64,000 nt of DNA from Streptomyces sp. SCSIO 30461 (GTDB taxonomy: Bacteria; Actinomycetota; Actinomycetes; Streptomycetales; Streptomycetaceae): assembly GCF_037023745.1 (NCBI RefSeq), contig NZ_CP146101.1, forward strand, positions 7,810,501 to 7,874,500, in the 5' to 3' direction. Below are positions 1 through 9,446 of this stretch, piece after piece; the stretch's first letter is position 1; each line of letters begins with the position of its first letter. The notes beneath the pieces are model-generated. The model worked only from the letters and a program-made list of their open reading frames with translations. It searched no databases and was not told where the DNA came from. Position numbers and translations under genes: made by a program.

Positions 1-1
1 C

Positions 2-841
2 GAGGCAAAGTTCGTCCACCACTACGACCACCGGTTGTCCTGCTACAGCAAGCGGCCCGAGGGCAGCCAGGACACGGAGCTGCCGCGGCTGACGCTGGAG
101 GAGAAGAACGACCCGGGGCGGGGGCCGATTCCGCGGTACTGGATGTCCGAGTGTGATGTGGACTATCGCTTGGGTGGGCGGTGGGACAAGGGCTGGCTAC
201 TGGGGTGGCGGGACGTGACTCGGTCCACGGACGAGCGGACACTCGTTGCTGACGTGGTGCCTCGTATTGCCACGAACAACAAGTTCCTCCTTGCCTTCAC
301 CCAACACGGAAGCCCGGCAGCGCTGCTTGCATGCATGTCATCGTTTGCTATGGACTTCCTCGTCAGACAGAAGATGAGTGGCGTCTCTCTCAACTACTTC
401 ATCCTCAAACAGATCGCGCTTCCCCGCCCTAGCGCTTTCGAGCAGCTCGCATGGGCACCAGAGCAAATGGATGTCGACTGGTTCGCCGATCGGGTCCTGG
501 AACTCACCTACACGGCGCACGACCTCGCCCCCTTCGCCCGCGACCTCAACGACGAAGGCCCTCCTTTCCGCTGGAACGAAGCCCGTCGGGCCCAGATCCG
601 CGCCGAGCTCGACGCCGCCGTGTTCCACCTCTACGACCTAACCGAGGCCCAGGTCGACCACGTGATGGAGACGTTCCCCATCGTGCGTGGCAAGGACATG
701 GCGGCCCACGGCGAGTACCGCACGAAGCGCCTGATCATCGAGGCTTACACGGCGATGGACAAGGCTGCCCAAGCAGGCGACGCCTACGTCTCACCGCTCA
801 ACCCCCCTCCGGGACAAGGGCCAAGGCATGTGCCGGAGTAG
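2..841 (+). CDS. C-terminal part of an N6-adenine DNA methyltransferase-type restriction protein (5' cut by window edge)
   Basis: The frame is open from base 2, so the gene starts outside the window. The visible 279 residues lack the SAM-binding and NPPY motifs and correspond to the target-recognition and C-terminal part of Eco57I-like methylases (type IIG enzymes or DISARM DrmMI). The support is a WLLGWRDVTRSTDERTLVA stretch and the later LNYFILKQIALPRP, both typical of that region. The family methylates adenine to mark self DNA, sometimes with a fused nuclease. It is followed 84 bp later by an AIPR gene in the same direction, so it heads or belongs to a defence operon. Its exact system cannot be decided without the missing 5' half. 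Confidence 0.7.
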   Translation, partial: EAKFVHHYDHRLSCYSKRPEGSQDTELPRLTLEEKNDPGRGPIPRYWMSECDVDYRLGGRWDKGWLLGWRDVTRSTDERTLVADVVPRIATNNKFLLAFTQHGSPAALLACMSSFAMDFLVRQKMSGVSLNYFILKQIALPRPSAFEQLAWAPEQMDVDWFADRVLELTYTAHDLAPFARDLNDEGPPFRWNEARRAQIRAELDAAVFHLYDLTEAQVDHVMETFPIVRGKDMAAHGEYRTKRLIIEAYTAMDKAAQAGDAYVSPLNPPPGQGPRHVPE

Positions 842-925
842 CCAGTTCTCCGTGCTACGAGAGCGCGGCAAGCCCGACACTTTAGGATCTGAAACGGCGT
901 GACTACGCATCAGCGAGGGGACAAG

Positions 926-2779
926 GTGAGCGGCGTGGGTGACGGGGTAACGGCGCACGAAGCGGCAGCCGTACTCAAGAAGGTGCTCGACGACCGCACC
1001 GACCTCGACCGTGATGAATACGGGGACAACAAGCGCCTGCTCTTCGCCCTCCAGCTGCACCAGGGAATCGACGACATCCATGCGGTGGCCGTCGATTCCC
1101 TGACCGATGGGGGCCAGGACCACGGCTGCGACCTGGTCTACATCGACCCCGACTCCGAGAAGCTCATCATCGCCCAGGGGTTCGAGTCTCCCAAGTCATC
1201 CCTGGCAGAGCCCAAAGTCTGGAAGGCCACCGCCCTCAACGAGAGCGTCGCCTGGCTGCTGAGCGGGAAACCGGAGGACCTGCCCGCACGGCTGAAGCCC
1301 GCCGGCGAGGCCGTCCGCCAGGCCCTCCAGGACGGACGCATCAAGGAGACGCAGTTCTGGTTCGTCCATAATCAGCTCGAGACCGCCAACGCACGGGCCG
1401 AGCTCGACGCGACCGTTCGCATGGCGACGCGGGTGCTTCAGCAAGCGTATCCGGACTCAGCTCCGGAGCGCGTCATCGGTCTCGAGGTAGGGGTGCCCAC
1501 CCTGTATCGCTGGTACAAGGGGTCGCGGAGTCCCATTCTGGTCACCAATGAGATCACTCTCACCGTGGATGACTGCTTCGAACTGTCAGGCAGTAAGTGG
1601 AGCGCTGTGTGCACCGCCGTGGACACCGCCTGGCTCCAGAACCTGTACTGGGAACACAACGGCACCGAGGAGAACCGTCTGTTCTCCGCCAACGTCCGTG
1701 GCTTCGTCGGAGTCAAGGGCAAGAAGGGCGCTATCAACAGCGCGATCCGTAAGACCGTACAAGATCGGCCGGAAGATCTCTTCGTCCTGAACAACGGCGT
1801 TACGGCCCTCACCCACGGAGTCGAGGTCGGTGAGCCCGGCCCCGACGGTCGGCGTGTCATCACGTTGCAGGGCCTGTCGATCGTCAATGGTGCCCAGACG
1901 ACCGGGGCCGTCAGCGACGAAACCCTCCGCAGACAGACCGAGGCCGGCCAGTTGTTGATCCGGTTCGTGGTGTGCGATGACCCTTCGCTCGTCAGCGAGG
2001 TGATCCGCACCACGAACCGTCAGCTCGCCACCCTGCCAGCGGACTTCCGCAGCAACGACCGTACCCAGCTGCGCCTCATCAAGGAGTTTCAGCAGCTCGG
2101 CGACATCGCCTACGACGGCGGGCGCCGTACCGACCCCAGCGACATCGCGGTAGCGCCACCCGCGAACCGCGTTGTGGCGACGACAGCAGCCAAAGCACTC
2201 GCAGCCTTCCACGGTGATCCCTACATCGCTTACAACGAGCCGGGCAAGATCTGGTCGGACGACGGGCTCTACGCCAGCCTCTTCGGCGACCACACCACGG
2301 CACGGCATGTGCTGTTCTGCTACGGGTTGCAGCGCGCGGTGGAGCAGACGAAGACCGAGTACGCCGTCAGATGCCGGAACGATCCGGACCTCAAAGGTAA
2401 CCCGCGCAAGGTGCACGACTTCCTCCAGCGCCGCGGCGCTGTCCCCGTGGTCGTCGATGCCGTCGCCGCTTGCATGGACACCCTGCTCGGCCGCGGCACG
2501 CGCGACCCGTTCACTCTCGGGTTCTCCCGGCAGCCCACGCTCCCCAAAGTGATCAAGCACTGGCATCAGGTACTCAAACCCATAGTTCCCTTCCTCCCAC
2601 ACCTCGCACCCGCTCTCCAACGCGGGGGTTCGAAAGTTGTCGGCGAGCACGACCGAGCGAAGGCGGTTGAGGTCGCCCGCACGAACTTTGCCGGGATGGT
2701 CGAATCCCTGAGCGATCAGGACCACACGAAAACGGTATTTGACGTCTTCCGACAGAACCTCGGCGAAAGGGCTGACTAA
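926..2779 (+). CDS. AIPR family abortive-infection/phage-resistance protein
   Basis: A 617-residue protein with the two hallmark AIPR motifs: LFVLNNGVTAL near residue 288 and LSIVNGAQTTGA near residue 318. AIPR proteins occur in restriction and abortive-infection loci and often carry an Mrr-like nuclease fold at the N-terminus. Here residues about 60-88 have the acidic DGGQDHGCDLVYI strand followed by IIAQGFES, where active relatives usually have Q-x-K, so the nuclease site may be degenerate. The GTG at 926 is chosen because GCGAGGGG lies 5 bp upstream; a GTG at 899 in the same frame is possible but lacks a ribosome site. It sits between the methylase and the McrB-like gene. Confidence 0.85.
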   Translation: MSGVGDGVTAHEAAAVLKKVLDDRTDLDRDEYGDNKRLLFALQLHQGIDDIHAVAVDSLTDGGQDHGCDLVYIDPDSEKLIIAQGFESPKSSLAEPKVWKATALNESVAWLLSGKPEDLPARLKPAGEAVRQALQDGRIKETQFWFVHNQLETANARAELDATVRMATRVLQQAYPDSAPERVIGLEVGVPTLYRWYKGSRSPILVTNEITLTVDDCFELSGSKWSAVCTAVDTAWLQNLYWEHNGTEENRLFSANVRGFVGVKGKKGAINSAIRKTVQDRPEDLFVLNNGVTALTHGVEVGEPGPDGRRVITLQGLSIVNGAQTTGAVSDETLRRQTEAGQLLIRFVVCDDPSLVSEVIRTTNRQLATLPADFRSNDRTQLRLIKEFQQLGDIAYDGGRRTDPSDIAVAPPANRVVATTAAKALAAFHGDPYIAYNEPGKIWSDDGLYASLFGDHTTARHVLFCYGLQRAVEQTKTEYAVRCRNDPDLKGNPRKVHDFLQRRGAVPVVVDAVAACMDTLLGRGTRDPFTLGFSRQPTLPKVIKHWHQVLKPIVPFLPHLAPALQRGGSKVVGEHDRAKAVEVARTNFAGMVESLSDQDHTKTVFDVFRQNLGERAD

Positions 2780-2843
2780 CCGCAGCCCCCGCCCCGTCTC
2801 CCTAACCAAGGCTCCGCCACTTAGAGGATCCAGAGACCCCTGC

Positions 2844-4664
2844 GTGCTCTCCCCCGACAACGCCATGTTCGGCACCCACGAACTCATCACCCGGGTCACA
2901 GAAGACACAGGTGACGCCGGTAATTTAGGCGTCGTACTCGCGCTGCTCACCGCCGGGACCTGGGCCACCCGGGACGACGTCGCCGACGTGCTGCGGGTCG
3001 ATCCCGCCACCGTCATGCGCTATGCGCGGCAGATCCAGTCCAGCGCCTCCGATCGCATCGTCAGCAACGCGGCTCAGCCCGATTCGCAGGCCCAGGCGCA
3101 CGCCATGCGCAGGGAAGGCACCCTCTTGCCACAGTCCGGGAGACCGGATCCAGCCCGGAGAGTTACCGTCGAAGCTATGCGCGAAGCTCTGGGCACCGCT
3201 GCACCATCCCCACCGCGCCGCGCCTGGCTGGTCCGGGCCTCCGACACGGGCCCCTCCGACCTGCTACAGGACTGGCTGAACGAGGGGTACTGCGGCGTCG
3301 AGGCGTCACGCTTGCGCGCGTTGGAGCCGGGCAGTGGCGAGGATGCCGTCCGTCTCGCCGTGGAAGCCGATTACGCCCATCTCGCCCAAGTCGCCCTGAG
3401 AGACAAAAGCGCGGAGATCCACCTCTTCCTAAATCGGATGCGTGAGGGTGACCTCGTGCTGGCCCCTGCCAGAGAAGGTGACCAGCTGTATCTGGGTGAG
3501 GTCACGTCGGGCCCGCACTTCACATCGGACCGGACGGTGGCCCTGACCCGGAGTGTGCGCTGGCTCAACACCGCGGCTCCCATCGATCCCTTCGAGGACG
3601 ACATACCGGACGGCCTCAACGGCAAGCTCGGCGTCCAACTCAGCGTCGTCGACCTCACGGACCTCGCCGATGACCTCGCCGCCATGCTACCGACCGAGGC
3701 CGGCGCTCCCCCACCTCCGCCCCGTCGCAGTCTGCACCTCCCCGGGCCGGACGTCCGGTTGGCCGAAGATCTGCATATCCGTCCGCAGGATCTCGACGAC
3801 TGGATCGAACTCCTCAAGGAACGGCCGCAGCTCGTCTTCTACGGCCCGCCGGGAACTGGCAAGACGTATCTCGCACGCAAGCTCGCTCTGCACCTCACAG
3901 CAGGACGACGTGAACGCGTCACCCTCGTACAGTTTCATCCGTCGTACGCCTACGAGGACTTCTTCGAAGGGTTCCGCCCGCGCCAGGCCAAGGACGGTCA
4001 GCCCGGATTCGAGCTCGTGCCCGGCCCATTTCGGCGCACCGTCGAGAACGCCCGAAAGGATCCATCCAGCCCTCATGTCCTGATCATCGACGAAATCAAC
4101 CGGGCCAATCTGGCTCGGGTCTTCGGAGAGCTGTACTTCCTGCTGGAGTACCGCGACGACATAGTGCATCTCCAGTACGGAACCGACGACGGCAACGGCT
4201 TCACGCTCCCGCGAAACGTCGTCATCATCGGGACGATGAACACGGTCGACCGGTCGGTGGCACGCGTCGACGCGGCCATGCGGCGACGCTTCTCCTTCGT
4301 TGAGCTGCACCCCTCAGCCGAACCCACCTCGTCCATGCTGCGCAGCTGGCTCCGCGGCGAAGGACTTCCGGACACCGCAGCCCTACTCCTTGAAGAGCTC
4401 AACAGCCGCATCGCCGAGCGAGACTTCCAGCTCGGGCCGTCCTACTTCATGCGCCGTTCGCTGTATGAGGAACCGGGCGCGCTCGCCCGCGCCTGGCGTA
4501 CCTCGATTCTGCCGCTGCTCGCCGACCAGGAACCCGGCGACACCGTCGATCGGTTCGTGCTAGACGAGATCCTCGACGAGCTGGGCATCGAGGAAGGGGC
4601 ACTGTTGCGTCAGGCCCCCTCAGCCGACGAAGCTCCTGGCGAGGATGTCAGCGGTCCGGCATGA
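2844..4664 (+). CDS. McrB-like AAA+ NTPase subunit of a type IV-like restriction system
   Basis: A 606-residue protein. The N-terminal 90 residues look helical/winged-helix. Residues about 125-260 resemble a PUA-like sensor (GDLVLAPAREGDQLYLGEV, then VRWL) found in restriction proteins that read modified DNA. The C-terminal half is a McrB AAA+ module with Walker A GPPGTGKT near 334-341, Walker B VLIIDEINRA near 412 and GTMNTVDRS near 463. McrB proteins translocate DNA using NTP and activate the McrC nuclease, whose gene overlaps this one by 4 bp. The start is uncertain: GTG 2844 has AGAGGA 15 bp upstream, and ATG 2865 is an alternative. A TTA codon at 2925-2927 suggests bldA dependence. Confidence 0.88.
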   Translation: MLSPDNAMFGTHELITRVTEDTGDAGNLGVVLALLTAGTWATRDDVADVLRVDPATVMRYARQIQSSASDRIVSNAAQPDSQAQAHAMRREGTLLPQSGRPDPARRVTVEAMREALGTAAPSPPRRAWLVRASDTGPSDLLQDWLNEGYCGVEASRLRALEPGSGEDAVRLAVEADYAHLAQVALRDKSAEIHLFLNRMREGDLVLAPAREGDQLYLGEVTSGPHFTSDRTVALTRSVRWLNTAAPIDPFEDDIPDGLNGKLGVQLSVVDLTDLADDLAAMLPTEAGAPPPPPRRSLHLPGPDVRLAEDLHIRPQDLDDWIELLKERPQLVFYGPPGTGKTYLARKLALHLTAGRRERVTLVQFHPSYAYEDFFEGFRPRQAKDGQPGFELVPGPFRRTVENARKDPSSPHVLIIDEINRANLARVFGELYFLLEYRDDIVHLQYGTDDGNGFTLPRNVVIIGTMNTVDRSVARVDAAMRRRFSFVELHPSAEPTSSMLRSWLRGEGLPDTAALLLEELNSRIAERDFQLGPSYFMRRSLYEEPGALARAWRTSILPLLADQEPGDTVDRFVLDEILDELGIEEGALLRQAPSADEAPGEDVSGPA

Positions 4665-5845
4665 CACGCCTCGACCTGTCCGAGAGCGGCAAAGCCATTC
4701 AAGCGGAACTCAGCCCGCGACAGGCAGCTGCCCTGACCTCGTCTCGCATCGTGCGAGTGGAGCCAGGTCGCCGCCCAGGTCTGTGGCGAATCAGCGGCAA
4801 CCGGCTCGTCGGCGCCGCGCGAATCGGGGGCATCGACGTCCGCATCGCACCAAAGACACCGGTCGCACGCTTGCTGTTTCTCCTGGCGTACACCGCAGCT
4901 CCGGACCGCTGGTACCCCGAGCCCATCGAAGCGTCGGAGCGCGACGGACTGCTCCCGGCGGTGGCGTACGCATTCGTCAGAGCCGCTGAGCGCGGCCTCC
5001 GCCACGGCGCCCTACAGGGGTACGTGAGTGTCGACGCGACGCTGCCCGTCGTGCGCGGTCGTATACGCCATGCTGATCAGCTACGTCGGCACTTCGGCAG
5101 AGCCTTCCCCGTGGAAGCAAGCTACGAGGAATTCACCGAGGATATCCCGGAGAATCGAATCCTACGCTCAGCGGCCCGGCGTCTCTTGGCGCTCCCCGGG
5201 GTGCCGGCAACCTGCCGTCCCGAGCTCAGGCGGGTGATCGCCGCACTCCCCGATGTGGAAGACGTGCCATCGACGCTGGCCTTGCCCGACTGGACTGCCA
5301 GTCCTGACAACGCGCGCTTGCGTACCGCAATCCGTCTCGGCGAGCTTGTCCTGCGAGGAGCTTCGTACGAACTCGACGACGGCGGAACCGTCCCCGTGGA
5401 CGGCCTGCTCATCAACATGGAAAAAGTCTTCGAGGACTTTGTCGCTGTATCGCTCCGGGAAGCACTCCGTCCGTACTCCGGATATGTGATCACCGATGGC
5501 GGCCGCCACTTCCTCGACGAGGCGCACCGGATCCGCCTGCTCCCCGATGTCGTTTGGTGTCGCGGCGACGGCACAGCTGCCGGGGTGGCCGACGCCAAGT
5601 ACAAGGCAGACTCCGTGCGCGGCTTCCCGAACGCCGATCTCTACCAGATGGCGTCGTACTGCCTCGGTCTGGGACTCGACCGCGGGCACCTCATCTACGC
5701 TGCTGGTGAGAGACCAGCCCTGCGTCACACCGTCCGGCACTCCGGCATTGAGCTCATCCAGCACACCGTGCCGCTGGCTGCTGAGCCACCCGCGGTGCTC
5801 ACCGCCATGTCACGAATCGCCGCCGCACTCGCTAACAAATCGTGA
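4661..5845 (+). CDS. McrC-like PD-(D/E)xK nuclease subunit
   Basis: A 394-residue McrC-family protein. The N-terminal two thirds is the McrC beta/helical domain that docks on McrB. The C-terminal nuclease shows LLPDVVW near residue 297 and GVADAKYK near 312, which give the Asp and D-x-K metal-binding residues, followed by DLYQMASYC, a typical McrC helix. Translation is coupled to the McrB-like gene through an ATGA overlap at 4661-4664. Together the two should form a complex cutting modified or foreign DNA. A gap of 156 bp separates it from the next defence gene. The catalytic residues look intact, so an active enzyme is expected. Confidence 0.88.
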   Translation: MTRLDLSESGKAIQAELSPRQAAALTSSRIVRVEPGRRPGLWRISGNRLVGAARIGGIDVRIAPKTPVARLLFLLAYTAAPDRWYPEPIEASERDGLLPAVAYAFVRAAERGLRHGALQGYVSVDATLPVVRGRIRHADQLRRHFGRAFPVEASYEEFTEDIPENRILRSAARRLLALPGVPATCRPELRRVIAALPDVEDVPSTLALPDWTASPDNARLRTAIRLGELVLRGASYELDDGGTVPVDGLLINMEKVFEDFVAVSLREALRPYSGYVITDGGRHFLDEAHRIRLLPDVVWCRGDGTAAGVADAKYKADSVRGFPNADLYQMASYCLGLGLDRGHLIYAAGERPALRHTVRHSGIELIQHTVPLAAEPPAVLTAMSRIAAALANKS

Positions 5846-6001
5846 TGGTCTGACCAGAACACCACAAGAAGGCTCAACAGCGTCCCACCACCCGACAGTA
5901 TTCCCCGCCGTCTTCCTGCCGAAGTTCACGGATCAGGCCGATCAGCTATAGCGAAGATCGCTACGGTAATAGCCTGGACGCGAGGGAGGGGAACCCAATC
6001 C

Positions 6002-7852
6002 ATGAGAGCGGATACGGTCGACCTGCGGCGGATCTTCGGCAGGGACGTGCGTTACACGGTGCCGCTGTTCCAGAGGCCGTACGTGTGGAACCGGGACGAC
6101 AACTGGTCGGCCCTGTGGGAGGACATCCGCCGCACCGTCGAGCGGGCCGAGCAGGCGGCAGTGACCGGGGAGACGGTGGCACCGCACTTTCTCGGAGCGG
6201 TTGTTTTCGATGAGACCCCGTACCTTTCGTCAAGCCTGGAGACGCGGCAGGTCATCGACGGCCAACAGCGTCTGACAACACTACAGTTGTTCCTATTCGC
6301 GGCCCGCCTGTCGGCGGCGGCTCTCAACCACGAGCGCTCCGTACGCCTGCTGAGTAAGTTCCTGGAGAACGACGAAGACCTGTTCGACCGCGCCCAGCAT
6401 CCCGACCATCTCTACAAGGTCTGGCCGACCAATGCGGACCGTGACGAGTTCCGCGCCGTCATGCTCGGCCAGGGAGAGGGAGGACGGCTCGCCGAAGCCG
6501 TCGCCTACTTTCAGCAGGAGATTGACACGTGGCTGGCGGAAGCAGCTGAGCCGCAGGAGCGGCTGGGGATGCTGGTGCAGGCGCTGCGGGAACAGCTGCG
6601 TTTGGTCATCATCGACTTGGAAGAGCATGACGACGCGCAGGTCGTCTTCGAGACGCTGAACAGCCGCGGTACGCCGCTGGAGCACGCGGATCTGATCAAG
6701 AACCTGCTGTTTCGCGACGCTGAACGTGTCGGTGCGGACGTCGACCGGCTCTACAAAACGTACTGGGCGCCCTTCGACCAAGACGAATGGCGCGTGGAAC
6801 AGACGACCGGCCGCATTACGCGAAGCCGCCTCGACGTGTTCCTGACGTACTGGCTCACGATGCGTACGCAGCGCGAGTTCACTGCCTCCGCCTTGTTCAA
6901 GGAGTTCGAGCGCTGGCTGCTCTCGTCTGCCGTCCCTACGGAAGACGTCTTTGCCGAGCTGACGCGATACGCCGAGATCTATGACCTCATCGACGACCAT
7001 CCGCTGCACGGCGTCGAGGGACGGTTCCTGTATCGGATGAAGGTCCTTCAGACCTCCACTCCGATGCCCCTACTCCTCTTCCTCTACGGCCTGGACGAGT
7101 CCGTGCTGCCAATGGAGCGCCGACGGCGGGCGATCCGGGCCATCGACAGCTATCTCGTTCGCCGGGCGGTGCTCAATCTCAGTACCCGCGACTACAACAA
7201 CGTCTTCCGTGACTTGGTCGCGGCCGTAGCCCGACAACCCGACCGCGCGGACGAAGCCGTCATCACGGCCCTCTCGGCAATGCAGGGCCACCACCGTCAT
7301 TGGCCGAGCGACTCCGAGTTCCGCGCCTCGTTGGAACAGGACCCCATCTACTCCCGCTTGGTCCGCCGCAGCGTACGCATCCTCCTGGAAGCGCTGGAGG
7401 ACGAGCTGCGCACCGACCACACCGAACAGCTCACTGTCCCCGTCGGCGAACAGGCTGGCGCAAAATTGACCATCGAGCACATCATGCCGCAGAGCTGGCG
7501 CGACAACTGGCCGCCCCTTGAGAACGATCTGTCCGAAGGAGCCGACCGCGACGAACTGGTCCACACACTCGGCAACCTGACCCTGGTCACCGCCCGCCTG
7601 AACCCCACCCTGGGCAACATGGCCTGGGAGGACAAGCGGCAGTGGCTCGGCAAGCACAGCCTGCTACGCCTCACCCACGGCACCCTGCTCAGTGCTCCAC
7701 CGAACACTGACATCAGCGACTGGGCTACGACCTGGGACGAGCATCGAATTCGTACGCGGGGCACGTACCTCGCCTCACTATCCTTGGACGTCTGGCCGCA
7801 TGCCGACGATCTACGCACTGACCCGTTGTCTTCCGAGCACAACAACAAGTGA
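6002..7852 (+). CDS. DUF262-DUF1524 protein (GmrSD/SspE-like restriction nuclease)
   Basis: A 616-residue single-chain enzyme. The N-terminal DUF262 ParB-like NTPase domain shows FQRPYVWN at 22-29 and VIDGQQRLTTLQLF near 84-97. The C-terminal DUF1524 HNH-type domain shows LTIEHIMPQSW near 490 and HTLGNLTLVTARLN near 521, then LGNMAWEDKR. This family includes GmrSD, which cuts glucosylated hydroxymethylcytosine DNA, and SspE, which acts with phosphorothioate marking. No dnd/ssp modification genes are visible, so a stand-alone type IV role is favoured. The start ATG is preceded by GAGGGAGGGG. It is the last gene of the defence run and is separated from McrC by 156 bp. Confidence 0.9.
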   Translation: MRADTVDLRRIFGRDVRYTVPLFQRPYVWNRDDNWSALWEDIRRTVERAEQAAVTGETVAPHFLGAVVFDETPYLSSSLETRQVIDGQQRLTTLQLFLFAARLSAAALNHERSVRLLSKFLENDEDLFDRAQHPDHLYKVWPTNADRDEFRAVMLGQGEGGRLAEAVAYFQQEIDTWLAEAAEPQERLGMLVQALREQLRLVIIDLEEHDDAQVVFETLNSRGTPLEHADLIKNLLFRDAERVGADVDRLYKTYWAPFDQDEWRVEQTTGRITRSRLDVFLTYWLTMRTQREFTASALFKEFERWLLSSAVPTEDVFAELTRYAEIYDLIDDHPLHGVEGRFLYRMKVLQTSTPMPLLLFLYGLDESVLPMERRRRAIRAIDSYLVRRAVLNLSTRDYNNVFRDLVAAVARQPDRADEAVITALSAMQGHHRHWPSDSEFRASLEQDPIYSRLVRRSVRILLEALEDELRTDHTEQLTVPVGEQAGAKLTIEHIMPQSWRDNWPPLENDLSEGADRDELVHTLGNLTLVTARLNPTLGNMAWEDKRQWLGKHSLLRLTHGTLLSAPPNTDISDWATTWDEHRIRTRGTYLASLSLDVWPHADDLRTDPLSSEHNNK

Positions 7853-7945
7853 CACTCGCGATCAGCATTCCCATACGAGTTTGCTGCTGCAATACAGACG
7901 CGTGAGTACGGCCGCCGCGCCGGCAGTCCACTGCCTGGGAGAAAT

Positions 7946-7967
7946 CTGGGAGAAGATCTTCTCCCAG
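7946..7967. repeat. Perfect 22-bp palindrome
   Basis: Half-site CTGGGAGAAGA followed directly by its exact reverse complement, in the 244 bp between the DUF262 gene and the transposase (7853-8096), where I see no gene. A further CTGGGAGAA lies 12 bp upstream, and TGGGAGA recurs twice at 9851-9868 beyond the tRNA fragment. It could be a short terminator for the DUF262 gene or a recombinase/regulator binding site. Confidence 0.6.
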
Positions 7968-8096
7968 AGCCCTCGCAACACCACCTGAGACCAATCACCA
8001 CCAACGTCCTGACCGGAAAACTCGGGGGTTCGACGGGCATGGCGATGTGGCCCCTGGGGCTGTGCCGACGGGGTTGAGGGGCGGTGCGGTGGTGTG

Positions 8097-9446
8097 TCAG
8101 GCGCCTGCCGGGGTGAGGGTGACGTCGTGGCCGAGGGCGGTGAGCTGGCGGACGAGGTCGCGGGTCTTGCGGGCGGGATCGAGGTTCTTGGTGTGCCAGT
8201 CGGGGCCGAGGTCGCGGTAGCGGGCGGTGGGGTCGTTCAGGAGGTGCCAGACCGTGACCAGGATGGAGCGGGCGACGGCGACCAGTGCTTTGAGGTGGCC
8301 TCGGCGTTTGACGATGCGGCGGTAGCGGGCGCCGAGGAAGGTGTCGGTGCGGGCGGCGGAGATGGCGGCTTCGCCGAGTGCTCCGCGCAGCCAGGGGTTG
8401 CCTTTGCCGGCGGGTCCGGAGGTGTTCTTCGGGCCGGACTGGAAGGTGCGTGGGGATAGGCGGGCCCAGGAGGCCAGGTGGTCGGCGGTGGGGAACACGC
8501 TCATGTCGGTGCCGATCTCGGCGAGGATGACCTGGGCGGTGGCCGGTCCCACCCCGGGGATCTCGTCCAGGCGCTCGACGTCGGTCAGCGGCATCAGCAT
8601 GCCCTGACCGGGCCGGTCGTCGTCCCTGTCACCGTCCCTGTCGTCGTGGGTCGTGGACAGCTCGGTGAGACGGGTGGTGATGCGGGCGGTGAGCTTGTCG
8701 ATCTGCATGGTGAGGTAGTCGACGGTGTCCAGCAGCATCCGCAGCATGAACGCGTGGTGTTCCTCGAACCCGCCCGCCAGTGCCTCTTGAAGGGCCTGGG
8801 GGCTGGCTTTGATGGTGCCGTGTGCCAGGTCGGCCAGGGCCCTGGGGCTGCGTTCGCCCGCGATCAGCGCCTCGAGCATCGCGCGGCCGGAGACGCCGAA
8901 GATGTCGGAGATCACCGAGGACAGCTTGATCTGCGCGTCCTCCAGGAGCTTCTCCGCGCGCTGCTTGTGCCGGGTGCGCTCGTGGGTGAGGACCGCGCGG
9001 GAACGGGTCAGGTCCCGCAGCTCCCGCACCGGCTTTGGCGGCACGAACGAGGCTCTGAGCATGCCGCGTTCGGCGAGCTTGGCCAGCCACACCGCATCGA
9101 GCCTGTCGGTCTTCGGGCGGCCAGGCACGTTCTTCACGTCACGCGCGTTGACCAGCCAGCATTCAAGCCCCCGCGCCTCCAGGAGAAAGAAGAACGGCTT
9201 CCAGTACGTCGAGGTCGCTTCCATGACCACCCGGGTGACGCCCTGGCATATCAGGTGGTCCGCGAGATCCAGGATGGCGCCGCTGGTCGCGGCCACGTGC
9301 CACACACGCTGTACTCTCCGGCCGGGCTTGTCCTCGTGCGGCACCCGGGTGCACACCATCCCGGATGCCTTGGCGATATCGATCGCCGCGACCCGCTCCA
9401 CCAGCTCCGGTCCCTGCTCGCTCTCCTCGGCATCCGTCTCCGCCAC
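8097..9446 (-). CDS. IS110-family transposase (DEDD plus Ser recombinase)
   Basis: A 449-residue IS110-type transposase. The N-terminal RuvC-like DEDD domain shows AAIDIAK (Asp), RVVMEAT (Glu) and KTDRLDAVWLAKL (two Asp). The C-terminal Transposase_20 domain has DEIPGVGPATAQVILAEIG, and then GPKNTSGPAGKGN, which contains the likely catalytic serine. The length fits full-length family members, so the enzyme looks intact. The GTG start lies after a G-rich stretch. IS110 members move through a circular form, leave no target duplication and have no conspicuous terminal inverted repeats, so the element ends cannot be fixed here. It lies between the defence genes and the tRNA-Pro scar, on the opposite strand to both. 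Confidence 0.92.
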   Translation of the reverse strand: MAETDAEESEQGPELVERVAAIDIAKASGMVCTRVPHEDKPGRRVQRVWHVAATSGAILDLADHLICQGVTRVVMEATSTYWKPFFFLLEARGLECWLVNARDVKNVPGRPKTDRLDAVWLAKLAERGMLRASFVPPKPVRELRDLTRSRAVLTHERTRHKQRAEKLLEDAQIKLSSVISDIFGVSGRAMLEALIAGERSPRALADLAHGTIKASPQALQEALAGGFEEHHAFMLRMLLDTVDYLTMQIDKLTARITTRLTELSTTHDDRDGDRDDDRPGQGMLMPLTDVERLDEIPGVGPATAQVILAEIGTDMSVFPTADHLASWARLSPRTFQSGPKNTSGPAGKGNPWLRGALGEAAISAARTDTFLGARYRRIVKRRGHLKALVAVARSILVTVWHLLNDPTARYRDLGPDWHTKNLDPARKTRDLVRQLTALGHDVTLTPAGA

